6,917 nucleotides of DNA, taken from positions 1 through 6,917 of the forward strand of contig JABABY010000107.1 of assembly GCA_014237955.1 (NCBI GenBank). Reading direction: 5' to 3'. The notes beneath the pieces were generated by a model. The model ran no database searches and had not been told where the DNA came from. It worked only from the letters and a program-made list of their open reading frames with translations. This document shows, piece after piece, positions 1 to 6,274 of the stretch. A program made the position numbers and the translations under genes. The stretch is from Planctomycetota bacterium. GTDB taxonomy: Bacteria; Planctomycetota; Planctomycetia; Pirellulales; UBA7805. How positions within the stretch are numbered: the first letter of the stretch is position 1; each line of letters starts with the position of its first letter.

Positions 1-1526
1 CAACGGGAGATATCGCCGTTGAAGGATGTGTTGCTGAACATCGCCTCCATGCTCGTGACTTTGCTCACATCCCATTTGTTCATGTTACTGCATCCGAAGT
101 CCATGTTCTTCTTGAGGCACTCGTCGAGAGTATCGATATCGGCGTCACCGTTTCGAACAAGGAGGGGGAGTTTGTCATCTTCAACCCTGCAGCCCGACGG
201 ATGCTCGGGGTCGGCCCCGTCTCCGGGGTGGAAAACTGGACGCCCGAGTACGGCTGTTTTCGAATCGACGGCACTCCCTATCCGGCCGAGGAACTGCCCC
301 TGGCGAGGGCCCTTCGTGGCGAGACCGTCCAGGAAGATACACTCTATATCCGCAACCCGGAAACTGCCCACGATGTCTTGCTCAGCGTCAGCGCGACCCC
401 GTTCATCAATCCTCCACGAGATTTCAAGGGTGCCGTCTGCTTTTTTCGAGATATCACCTCCCATTACCTTGCACAACAAAATATTCAGGACAGCGAATTG
501 CGATTTCGTGCCTTCATGGATAATGTGCCAGCGATTGCATTTATCAAAAATGCGAAGGGGCAATATCTTTATGGCAATCACCACTTTTTCGATTACCACC
601 CAACAACCCAGGAAGATCTGAACCGTTCGCCTGTCACTGATTTTGATCTCACCTCGCGAGAAACCGCAGCGATGCTCCAGGAGAATGACCGCCGAGTTCT
701 CAACGAGCAGACTTCGCTGCATGTCGCTGAACGACTTATCAGCACAGAGGGAGAGCCGGTATGGTTTTTGGTATACAAATTTTTCCTTCCGAAGGCATCT
801 GGAGATTCGTATGTTGGAGGAATTGCAATTGACGTTACCGAACGCAGAGAACACGAAAAGAGATTGATTGCTGAAGACCAGCTATTACGAAAAATGATTG
901 ACTTCCAGGAAGCAGAGAGACAGCTAATAAGTCACGATATTCACGACGGGGCCGTGCAAGATGTGGTTGGGGCCAAAATGCTTCTCGAGGCGCTCACCAG
1001 CCACCTTTCCCCCGCCCCAGACAGCCACACAATGGAGCAATTTAGAGCAATTGGCGATGCACTCATCAGAGCCATCGTCGACCTGCGACGCCTCATCTCC
1101 GAACTTCGGCCCCTGGTCATGGACGAGGAAGGGATCATTGAGGCGATCCGGTTCCTGATTTCCGAACCGCAGCATGCCAGAGATTTAAAGATCACCTTTA
1201 CCCATAATACGAGCGGCAAACGCTACCATCCGATGCTTGAGGGTAATATTTTCCGCATTGTCGGGGAGGCGATTACCAATGCACACCGGCATAGCGATGC
1301 AGCGGCGGTAAGTATCCACCTGGAAGAGCGTGAGGAGATGCTCTATTTAACGGTCCAAGACAATGGCATCGGTTTTCAGGAAACGAACATCGAAACGGAC
1401 CGCTTTGGACTCCGTGGAATCCGAGAGCGAGCCAGACTCTTTGGCGGCAAGGCAGACATTAGCAGTCAGATCGGCAAGGGGACCACGATCAAGGTCGTGA
1501 TGCCCGTAGCGATGTCAAGCGACTGA
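1..1526 (+). CDS. PAS-PAS sensor histidine kinase, HisKA_3/NarL type (5' partial)
   Basis: The frame is open from nt 3 to the stop at 1524-1526, giving 507 visible residues. The ATG at 201 falls inside the first PAS domain and is not the start, so the gene begins left of the window. Numbering from nt 3, PAS 1 covers about residues 37-155 (LLEALVESIDIGV at its head) and PAS 2 about 166-285, ending in the typical DVTERREHEKRL linker. The phospho-acceptor region holds HDIHDGAVQ, with the likely phosphorylated His314 (nt 942-944) and a DxxxQ phosphatase-type motif. The ATPase domain (about 413-502) has the N-box EAITNAHRHS, DNGIGF and GLRGIRERA. No transmembrane segment is visible, so the visible part looks cytosolic. 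Such kinases phosphorylate LuxR/NarL-type response regulators. No regulator lies in the window; it may lie upstream. The signal sensed cannot be deduced. Confidence 0.93.
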   Translation, partial: TGDIAVEGCVAEHRLHARDFAHIPFVHVTASEVHVLLEALVESIDIGVTVSNKEGEFVIFNPAARRMLGVGPVSGVENWTPEYGCFRIDGTPYPAEELPLARALRGETVQEDTLYIRNPETAHDVLLSVSATPFINPPRDFKGAVCFFRDITSHYLAQQNIQDSELRFRAFMDNVPAIAFIKNAKGQYLYGNHHFFDYHPTTQEDLNRSPVTDFDLTSRETAAMLQENDRRVLNEQTSLHVAERLISTEGEPVWFLVYKFFLPKASGDSYVGGIAIDVTERREHEKRLIAEDQLLRKMIDFQEAERQLISHDIHDGAVQDVVGAKMLLEALTSHLSPAPDSHTMEQFRAIGDALIRAIVDLRRLISELRPLVMDEEGIIEAIRFLISEPQHARDLKITFTHNTSGKRYHPMLEGNIFRIVGEAITNAHRHSDAAAVSIHLEEREEMLYLTVQDNGIGFQETNIETDRFGLRGIRERARLFGGKADISSQIGKGTTIKVVMPVAMSSD

Positions 1527-1604
1527 TTTGACACACCCTACCCCGGAGGCATCGTCGGCACGGGGGCAATGCGTACTGGGGGTAATCGGACCAGTGGCGC
1601 GGAC

Positions 1605-2252
1605 TTATTCAGCACTCTTTGGCGACGCACCTGAAGGGGCATCACTCTTTGGCTCGGGCGGCAGCGGACGATTCGTTTGTCCGTGATCCAATGCAGTTCC
1701 AATTCCCGCCAGAGCGATAACCTCATCGGTGATATCAACCGCAGAGCGGGAGAAGGCAAACGATCCTGGCCGCTTGTAGAGCACAAGGTCAAAGCCTCGC
1801 TTGTCGGCAACCGCCTCGATCGGCCCCTTGGTCTTCTGATCGAGTACACGCTGCATCCATTGCTGCGTTTCGCCGATCACCTGCTGGGCTTCAACATTTT
1901 TCGCCCGCAATTGTTCTCGGCTGGACATTTCCATTTCGTCGAGTTCTTTTCTCTGGGCGTCAGTGAGTTTGGTTAAATCGTCACCATATTCGGCAAGTTT
2001 TTTCTCCATTGCCGCTCTCAACTGCTTTTGAAGAACTCCAAATTCCGCCGCAAGCTTCCTGCGTTTCTCGGTGGCCTGTTGATCGAGTTGCATCAACGAG
2101 ATGATCCGCTGCATATCGATCACCCCAACAGAACTTCGGGGCTTTGCCAGCGATGCAGACGCTTGCTGCGATTGCGGAGGATCCGCCGACGGAGTACAGC
2201 CGGCAATCAGTAAAACAACCATTAACGAATTCGCGATTTCAATTTTTGACAT
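1605..2252 (-). CDS. OmpH/Skp-like periplasmic chaperone lipoprotein
   Basis: This is a 215-residue protein read from the ATG at 2252-2250. A TTG one codon upstream (2255) is an alternative start; GAGGA at 2261-2265 serves either, with 9 nt to ATG or 6 nt to TTG. The N-terminus is a lipoprotein signal: a hydrophobic run LMVVLLIAGC with a good lipobox and Cys19 as the lipidated residue. After a short polar linker, VGVIDMQRII (about 42-51) matches the first strand of the OmpH/Skp family. Then come a long charged, Gln/Lys-rich coiled coil (about 55-140) and a second family stretch, FDLVLYKRPG to AVDITDEVIAL (about 154-181). The tail is rich in Pro, Ser and Ala. Skp proteins hold unfolded outer-membrane proteins in the periplasm. 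Classical Skp is soluble, so the lipid anchor is a variation. The gene follows the copper/haem protein gene by 53 bp and is probably in its operon. Client proteins are unknown. Confidence 0.85.
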   Translation of the reverse strand: MSKIEIANSLMVVLLIAGCTPSADPPQSQQASASLAKPRSSVGVIDMQRIISLMQLDQQATEKRRKLAAEFGVLQKQLRAAMEKKLAEYGDDLTKLTDAQRKELDEMEMSSREQLRAKNVEAQQVIGETQQWMQRVLDQKTKGPIEAVADKRGFDLVLYKRPGSFAFSRSAVDITDEVIALAGIGTALDHGQTNRPLPPEPKSDAPSGASPKSAE

Positions 2253-2305
2253 CAAACAGAATCCTCATGCTAAATGCGGCGCCGCAAGAGAGATGCGCCC
2301 TTGAC

Positions 2306-4276
2306 TCATTTTTCGGGTTCTTGATAGATCGGGTGCCGCGAGTCACCGCCTGCCCAGAGATAGCCCACAAGATCCATCACTTCCTGCGGGCTGCTCCTTC
2401 GCAAAAGATCTTTCGGCATCGGAGAGATTTTGAGGGGAACAACGAGACATTCGTCTCTTTTAAAAATCCTCGGTTCACAGTTTCCGAGCGGGTCATCGAC
2501 CAGATAGAGAATATTCTCATCCTCCTGCGGGATGAGGACCCCGAGATGAATTTGGCCGCTCTCAAGATCTTCGAGTTCTACCTTGGCGAAATTTGGGTCG
2601 ATTTTCTCACTCGGGAAAAGAAGCGATCGAAGAATATCGGTGGGCTTGTTCTCTTTGGCCAACTCCGTCAGTTCCGGCCCCACCCTTCCCCCCTTGCCGC
2701 GAACTGAGTGGCAACTCACGCAGGCTCGGGACTCAAACGCCGCCTTACCGCGGGCAAACGAGGGTCGCTGGGGACTTTTCGTGAGTTGTGTGGCCAATGC
2801 GTCGAAATCGTGGTCGTAGGTCACAATACCCAACAATGTGTCGCGCGAGGCGTTTGGATGACTTGCGAGCCAGCCATCCACATCGTCAGTTACCACAAAA
2901 GCAGCATACATACGCATTGCGTGGGAGGGAAACGTGCAGAGCATGGGGTAAACACCCGGCGTGTCGGGAGCGGTGAATACCAACTTTTGCATCTGGCCCA
3001 TATTGAGCATTCGTGTGTGATGCAGGACTTTGTCGGACTCGGGAAGGTAGCCTTTGGAAATCGCCTCGGGAGAGGTCGCCATCTGATCGGCGGCTCTGCC
3101 AAGTTCTTCCAAAGATCCTGCCGCGCCGATCACTAGATTGTGCGGCATCCCGTCATGGTTTGTGAAATAGAGTTCGATCGGCTGCCCCGCACCGACGACA
3201 AGATACTCCTTATTAAAAGCCATCTGCTCGCGGAGCGTGCCAAGAAACCGCTGGGCTACCTTCAATTGCGAGATCCGTGCCAGGTGCCCGGAACGATGCT
3301 CATCCGGCAGTCGCTCTGCGGTGCGCGTTGCAAGTTCAGCAAGTCGTCGTCCGGGACTGCTCGCCCTCGTTCTAAGCGGCATTGCTTTAAGAATTTCAAC
3401 CAGTTGGTTGCTTAGTGGAGCCATCTCCGCCGCCGGCCACTTGCCGGCATCGCGTCCGAGCAACGCCGTAACCGCAACATCTCTTAACTGTTGATTGTCG
3501 ATGGCGGGGCGAAGGGTTTCAAAAATTTCCTCATCGTGTCCGGGGACCGAGGGAAGAGCGTAGAAAAAAGCAGCCCGCTGTTCATCGCTTGCCGACGCAT
3601 CGGCCAAAGGTCGCGATATTGCATAGAGTTCCGAGCGGACCTGAGAGTTGGCAATCCAGGGGATGGCCCGTACGGCATCGTTACGCCTCTCGCTGCCAGC
3701 GAGCTCCCAAATTTCAGATGCGCTGGCACCGGCAGAAACCAGGGCCGCATAGCCGAGACTGCGGACATGTGGTCGCTTGCTCTCTCGGGCAATTGTGTGG
3801 AGTTTTGTTCTTTGAGCAGCAAGCTTATCGGCCGGCATCTCCGCAAGCAGGTGACCAAAATCTGCGATCACCGTATCGGTCTGTTCATCTGTGGGTTCCT
3901 TTTCTACGTGATTCCAGTCCAGGACAACCCCCTCGCGATCTAATTTCTTTAATGCGGCTATCCACTCGCTCAACAGGTCGCTGGCGTGCTCTCGGGCAAG
4001 TCCGGCGATCGCTTCCTTGCGGTATTTGGGGTCGATGCCCTGCCGATTTAACAGTGCATCATAAACCGCTTCGCTCCGCTCGAGACAAATCAGTTCCGCA
4101 TTGGACTGAACACGCAAAACATAGTCAGCGAACGCACGGTTTTTTGGAAGGTAAATCGGCTTGAGATCTTCACATGGCTTGTCTGCCTTTTCACCCTGGG
4201 CCTGAGTCGATGGCATCAGGCAGAGCGATAGGCCCGCGACGAGGGCAACGGTCGTCAGAGAGGCGGCACGAAACAA
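2306..4276 (-). CDS. Exported cupredoxin (azurin-like) and c-type haem fusion protein
   Basis: This 656-residue protein starts with a signal peptide (hydrophobic core about residues 7-20, likely cut near A26). Residues 40-345 are helical and Leu/Ala-rich, possibly HEAT-like, with no motif I recognise. Residues about 355-463 form a plastocyanin/azurin-like domain: His379 in GMPHN, then Cys447, His452 and Met456, with azurin's C-x4-H-x3-M spacing, so type-1 copper is expected. Residues about 505-645 are a planctomycete-type cytochrome c domain (TIGR02603): CVSCH at 519-523 (nt 2708-2722) binds haem and Met620 in SPMPKDLL is the likely distal ligand. The protein should be periplasmic and transfer electrons; its partners are unknown. 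Extra cysteines C35/C64 and C600/C610 could form disulfides. The start is TTG, with GGAG at 4291-4294 lying 14 nt upstream, which is long. No in-frame ATG or GTG lies near it upstream, so the start is uncertain. The Skp-like gene follows. Confidence 0.9.
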   Translation of the reverse strand: MFRAASLTTVALVAGLSLCLMPSTQAQGEKADKPCEDLKPIYLPKNRAFADYVLRVQSNAELICLERSEAVYDALLNRQGIDPKYRKEAIAGLAREHASDLLSEWIAALKKLDREGVVLDWNHVEKEPTDEQTDTVIADFGHLLAEMPADKLAAQRTKLHTIARESKRPHVRSLGYAALVSAGASASEIWELAGSERRNDAVRAIPWIANSQVRSELYAISRPLADASASDEQRAAFFYALPSVPGHDEEIFETLRPAIDNQQLRDVAVTALLGRDAGKWPAAEMAPLSNQLVEILKAMPLRTRASSPGRRLAELATRTAERLPDEHRSGHLARISQLKVAQRFLGTLREQMAFNKEYLVVGAGQPIELYFTNHDGMPHNLVIGAAGSLEELGRAADQMATSPEAISKGYLPESDKVLHHTRMLNMGQMQKLVFTAPDTPGVYPMLCTFPSHAMRMYAAFVVTDDVDGWLASHPNASRDTLLGIVTYDHDFDALATQLTKSPQRPSFARGKAAFESRACVSCHSVRGKGGRVGPELTELAKENKPTDILRSLLFPSEKIDPNFAKVELEDLESGQIHLGVLIPQEDENILYLVDDPLGNCEPRIFKRDECLVVPLKISPMPKDLLRRSSPQEVMDLVGYLWAGGDSRHPIYQEPEK

Positions 4277-4404
4277 AATATTTTCACTTTCTCCGCGGCC
4301 TTGCGCGGCGATGCAATCGATGGATTGGTAGGTTGCGGTCCTAGAATTTACTTTGCGGAAGGCAATCGCACACAGTGCTATAGCTGCTTCGGCATGATAG
4401 CTTC

Positions 4405-4433
4405 AGGCTAGCCGTTTTGGGGTTATTTTTCAA
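4405..4433 (-). promoter_or_regulatory. Candidate sigma-70 promoter for the copper/haem-Skp operon
   Basis: On the minus strand TTGAAA (plus coordinates 4428-4433) and TAGCCT (4405-4410) are separated by 17 nt. The -35 box matches five of six consensus bases. The -10 box matches only three, but these include the key first T-A and last T. Initiation would be near 4398, leaving a leader of about 120 nt before the start at 4276. This is pattern matching only. Confidence 0.25.
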
Positions 4434-4721
4434 ATCTTCCCTAAAGCCATCCAGGGAGAATCATTGAGCGAATTGCGAGTTTTCTAGCCGGTTTCCGCTC
4501 CAAACACAAGTTGGCCCCAAGACCAACCAACACCTCACTGAAAGACGGAGCAGCCACCACTTGGCGTTCTTTGGGGAAGGTCCAATCAACGCATTGATAA
4601 ATTCCTATGGTACTTTAGATACTCTTTGGCAAGTGACGTAAAAAATTGCAAACCAGATACCTTCATCTGCAGCGTCCGCGTATAAAGAAACATCGGATAC
4701 AAAATGGCGAATTTAATGAGA

Positions 4722-4757
4722 TTGACATTGACATTTTACCGAACGCTAGCCTAAACT
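4722..4757 (+). promoter_or_regulatory. Candidate promoter with tandem TTGACA for the 109-residue protein gene
   Basis: Two perfect TTGACA hexamers lie directly end to end at 4722-4727 and 4728-4733. The second is followed after 18 nt by TAAACT (4752-4757), which matches four of six -10 bases. Initiation near 4764 would leave a leader of about 128 nt before the ATG at 4892. A weaker alternative is TTGATA (4594-4599) with TAGATA (4616-4621), spaced 16 nt. Confidence 0.35.
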
Positions 4758-4891
4758 TCCCGCTTCAAACCGAACGGATGTGGCAGAGGAAGCCGCTAAA
4801 AGAGCAAACTGTAACCCACCTTGTCAAACCCCACCTAAGACTTGCTCCCGACACCGCTCGTGCGTGAACTATTGCATTTGGGAGGAGCCCA

Positions 4892-5221
4892 ATGTCGCAA
4901 ACTCATGAGGATGTCTCGGCACAACGGATCGCGCCGACACCCGATGAACTCGCAGCGCTAAAAAAACTTGAAGAGGCTGAACGACTTGCTTCAGAATGCT
5001 CACACCTGGATGATCAAATCGATGACGCCAGTCAACCCAATGAGGTCGCAATGCGTGAGACGCTAAATCTCTGGATGACTTGGAACAACGCGCATCAGGC
5101 TGTCACCAGCCAACTCTTTAAGAATGGCAATCAGAACCAGCAGGTGGAAGACCTGATGGACCATCTCGATGCCCTTCGCCAGGAATGCGTCGAAAGATCT
5201 GAACGCCTTTTGCCTGATTAA
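4892..5221 (+). CDS. Small hypothetical protein, 109 residues
   Basis: I do not recognise a family. The case for a real gene is strong: GGAGGAG at 4881-4887 is a near-ideal Shine-Dalgarno, with GGAGG ending 6 nt before the ATG, and the frame is closed by TAA at 5219-5221. The product is hydrophilic and acidic, without signal peptide or membrane segment, so it is probably cytosolic. It is rich in Glu, Asp, Gln and Leu and probably mostly alpha-helical: one helix around residues 17-37 (the DELAALKKLEEAERL stretch), a second around 50-75 with a Trp pair (NLWMTWNNAHQAV), and a third around 84-106. This suggests a small helical bundle or a protein-protein adaptor, which is inference. One cysteine lies in each of the first and last helices. 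A hairpin about 40 nt downstream may end the transcript. Confidence 0.75.
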   Translation: MSQTHEDVSAQRIAPTPDELAALKKLEEAERLASECSHLDDQIDDASQPNEVAMRETLNLWMTWNNAHQAVTSQLFKNGNQNQQVEDLMDHLDALRQECVERSERLLPD

Positions 5222-5258
5222 ACGTTTTGGCAGTTGCATTCTGATTCTTTGAGATCCC

Positions 5259-5278
5259 AGCCGCCTCGGCAGGTGGTT
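5259..5278 (+). terminator. Candidate terminator hairpin after the 109-residue protein gene
   Basis: AGCCGCCT and AGGTGGTT can pair over 8 bp (including two G-U pairs) around a CGGC loop. The hairpin starts 37 nt after the stop codon. Only a short T-rich run follows, so the terminator would be weak. Confidence 0.35.
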
Positions 5279-5295
5279 TGTCGGTGCATCTACTG

Positions 5296-5319
5296 TGCTC
5301 CTCCCGGAGCATTAATGCT
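5296..5319 (+). promoter_or_regulatory. Hairpin overlapping a 12-bp perfect palindrome, upstream of the rhomboid gene
   Basis: TGCTCC (5296-5301) and GGAGCA (5306-5311) form a 6-bp stem around TCCC. Its right arm overlaps the perfect palindrome AGCATTAATGCT (5308-5319). The palindrome ends 22 nt before the TGCTAGAAT promoter element, a position that suits an operator. The hairpin could instead be a second weak terminator for the upstream gene. Confidence 0.3.
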
Positions 5320-5341
5320 TATCCCCTTGCCTGCTCTGCTT

Positions 5342-5350
5342 TGCTAGAAT
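5342..5350 (+). promoter_or_regulatory. Extended -10 promoter for the rhomboid-isomerase unit
   Basis: TGCTAGAAT combines the TGn extension with a -10 box matching five of six consensus bases. No TTGACA-like box lies 16-18 nt upstream, as is usual for extended -10 promoters. Initiation near 5357 would leave a leader of about 39 nt before the ATG at 5396. Confidence 0.45.
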
Positions 5351-5395
5351 AGGGCCTTCCGTTTCTCATCTCCTACGGCTCTTACGAAGCAATTC

Positions 5396-6262
5396 ATGCG
5401 ACATATCGGCACACTTCCTGAGGCGACATCGGCAAAACGCTTTGCCGATTATCTTCTAACAGAGGGCATCACTACGCGAGTGGAAGAGGAAGATGGCCAA
5501 TTCGCCATTTGGATCCGGGACGAACAACAAGTGGACCGCGGCCGCTCTGAGCTTGAGGCGTTTCTGGCTGATCCCCAACAGGCCCGCTATACCGAAGCGA
5601 GTCGCGAGGCCCAATCCCTTCGCCACGAAGAACAGAAGCGAGAGCAGCGGTATCAGAAAAACCAGGTCGACATGCGGCGGACCTGGCAGCGGCCCACACT
5701 TGGAACCTGCCGGGTGACGCTTGCGCTAATGCTCGGGGCCATCATCGTTTCGGCATGGAGCGGATTCGGCAAAGACCCTGTCGTCTTTTCCCGGCTCGCG
5801 TTCGGTCCACTTGAGGCAATTTTCCGTTCTGGCCAACTCTGGCGACTGATCACTCCTATTTTTATCCACATGGACCTGTTCCATCTCCTTTTTAATTTAT
5901 ACTGGACCTACCAGTTCGGACTGCTCATTGAGTCCCGCCGCGGTTCCGCACGCTTTTTGGGCCTGGTCCTCTTTGTGGCAATCGCGTCGAATTATGCCCA
6001 GTACGCTCACTCTGGTTCGTCTTTCGGTGGTCTCTCAGGCGTCGGCTACGGATTGTTCGGTTACCTATGGATCAAAGGCCGCTTCGATCCCGCCGCCGGT
6101 ATGCAACTGCCACAGGGTCTTGTGGTTTTCTTTCTCATTTGGCTCGTCATCTGTACCACAGGCGTGTTTGGGCACGTGGCCAACACCGCCCACTTTGTCG
6201 GCATGTTCGCAGGGATCGCGGCAGCGGGCATACCGATCTTATTTCGCGCTACCCGTTCTTAG
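5396..6262 (+). CDS. glpG: Rhomboid intramembrane serine protease, GlpG type
   Basis: This 288-residue protein cleaves membrane-embedded substrates in the inner membrane. Residues about 12-70 match the cytosolic N-terminal domain of GlpG (Rhomboid_N): AKRFADYLLTEGI, an IWIRDEQQVDR stretch and ELEAFLADP-RYTEAS occur in the same order as in the E. coli protein. A charged linker (70-98) follows, then six predicted membrane segments at about 103-122, 157-178, 185-203, 208-227, 240-258 and 262-283. The active site is complete: Ser214 in GLSG and His266 in NTAHFVG. The supporting WR pair (149-150) and HLLFN (163-167, supplying the oxyanion His and Asn) are also present. The ATG has no strong Shine-Dalgarno. 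An extended -10 lies about 45 nt upstream. The isomerase gene follows after 12 bp, so the two are probably co-transcribed. Natural substrates are unknown. The symbol rests on domain layout. Confidence 0.93.
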   Translation: MRHIGTLPEATSAKRFADYLLTEGITTRVEEEDGQFAIWIRDEQQVDRGRSELEAFLADPQQARYTEASREAQSLRHEEQKREQRYQKNQVDMRRTWQRPTLGTCRVTLALMLGAIIVSAWSGFGKDPVVFSRLAFGPLEAIFRSGQLWRLITPIFIHMDLFHLLFNLYWTYQFGLLIESRRGSARFLGLVLFVAIASNYAQYAHSGSSFGGLSGVGYGLFGYLWIKGRFDPAAGMQLPQGLVVFFLIWLVICTTGVFGHVANTAHFVGMFAGIAAAGIPILFRATRS

Positions 6263-6274
6263 GTCTAAGAGTGC

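Larger units (their letters stand above)
4277..4891. other. 615-bp intergenic region between divergent transcription units
   Basis: No convincing gene is present. The longest plus-strand frame runs 4646-4867 from a TTG, has no Shine-Dalgarno and gives a basic 73-residue product I do not recognise. The region separates the minus-strand copper/haem operon from the plus-strand block, so it must hold promoters for both; the best candidates are listed separately. It also contains short palindromes, GCTATAGC (4377-4384) and GGCTAGCC (4406-4413), plus a TAGAAT (4342-4347) without a good -35 partner. The middle part (about 4410-4760) looks richer in A and T than the flanking genes. I cannot exclude a small RNA or an eroded gene. 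Confidence 0.6.

Noticed and set aside
19..621. A 200-residue open frame on the plus strand in another frame, with a hydrophobic start
   Set aside because: It overlaps the kinase frame, whose PAS motifs are clear throughout. It starts at TTG and turns into a Ser/Arg/Pro-rich shadow.
1539..1584. Possible bidirectional terminator in the convergent gap (CCCCG/CGGGG or TACCCC/GGGGTA)
   Set aside because: The stems are 5-6 bp with long loops, are mutually exclusive and have no T-tract, so they do not look like a terminator.
2144..2707. A 187-residue plus-strand frame opposite the minus-strand operon
   Set aside because: It lies antisense across the haem domain and the lipoprotein start, and shows no recognisable motif.
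4342..4347. TAGAAT as a plus-strand -10 box
   Set aside because: It has no TGn extension and no -35 at acceptable spacing, and the nearest plus-strand gene starts 545 bp away.
4510..4527. GTTGG/CCAAC hairpin in the intergenic region
   Set aside because: Only 5 bp with an 8-nt loop, which is expected by chance.
4646..4867. A 73-residue plus-strand frame in the intergenic region
   Set aside because: It has a TTG start, no Shine-Dalgarno and an unfamiliar basic product. It also overlaps the better-supported tandem TTGACA promoter.
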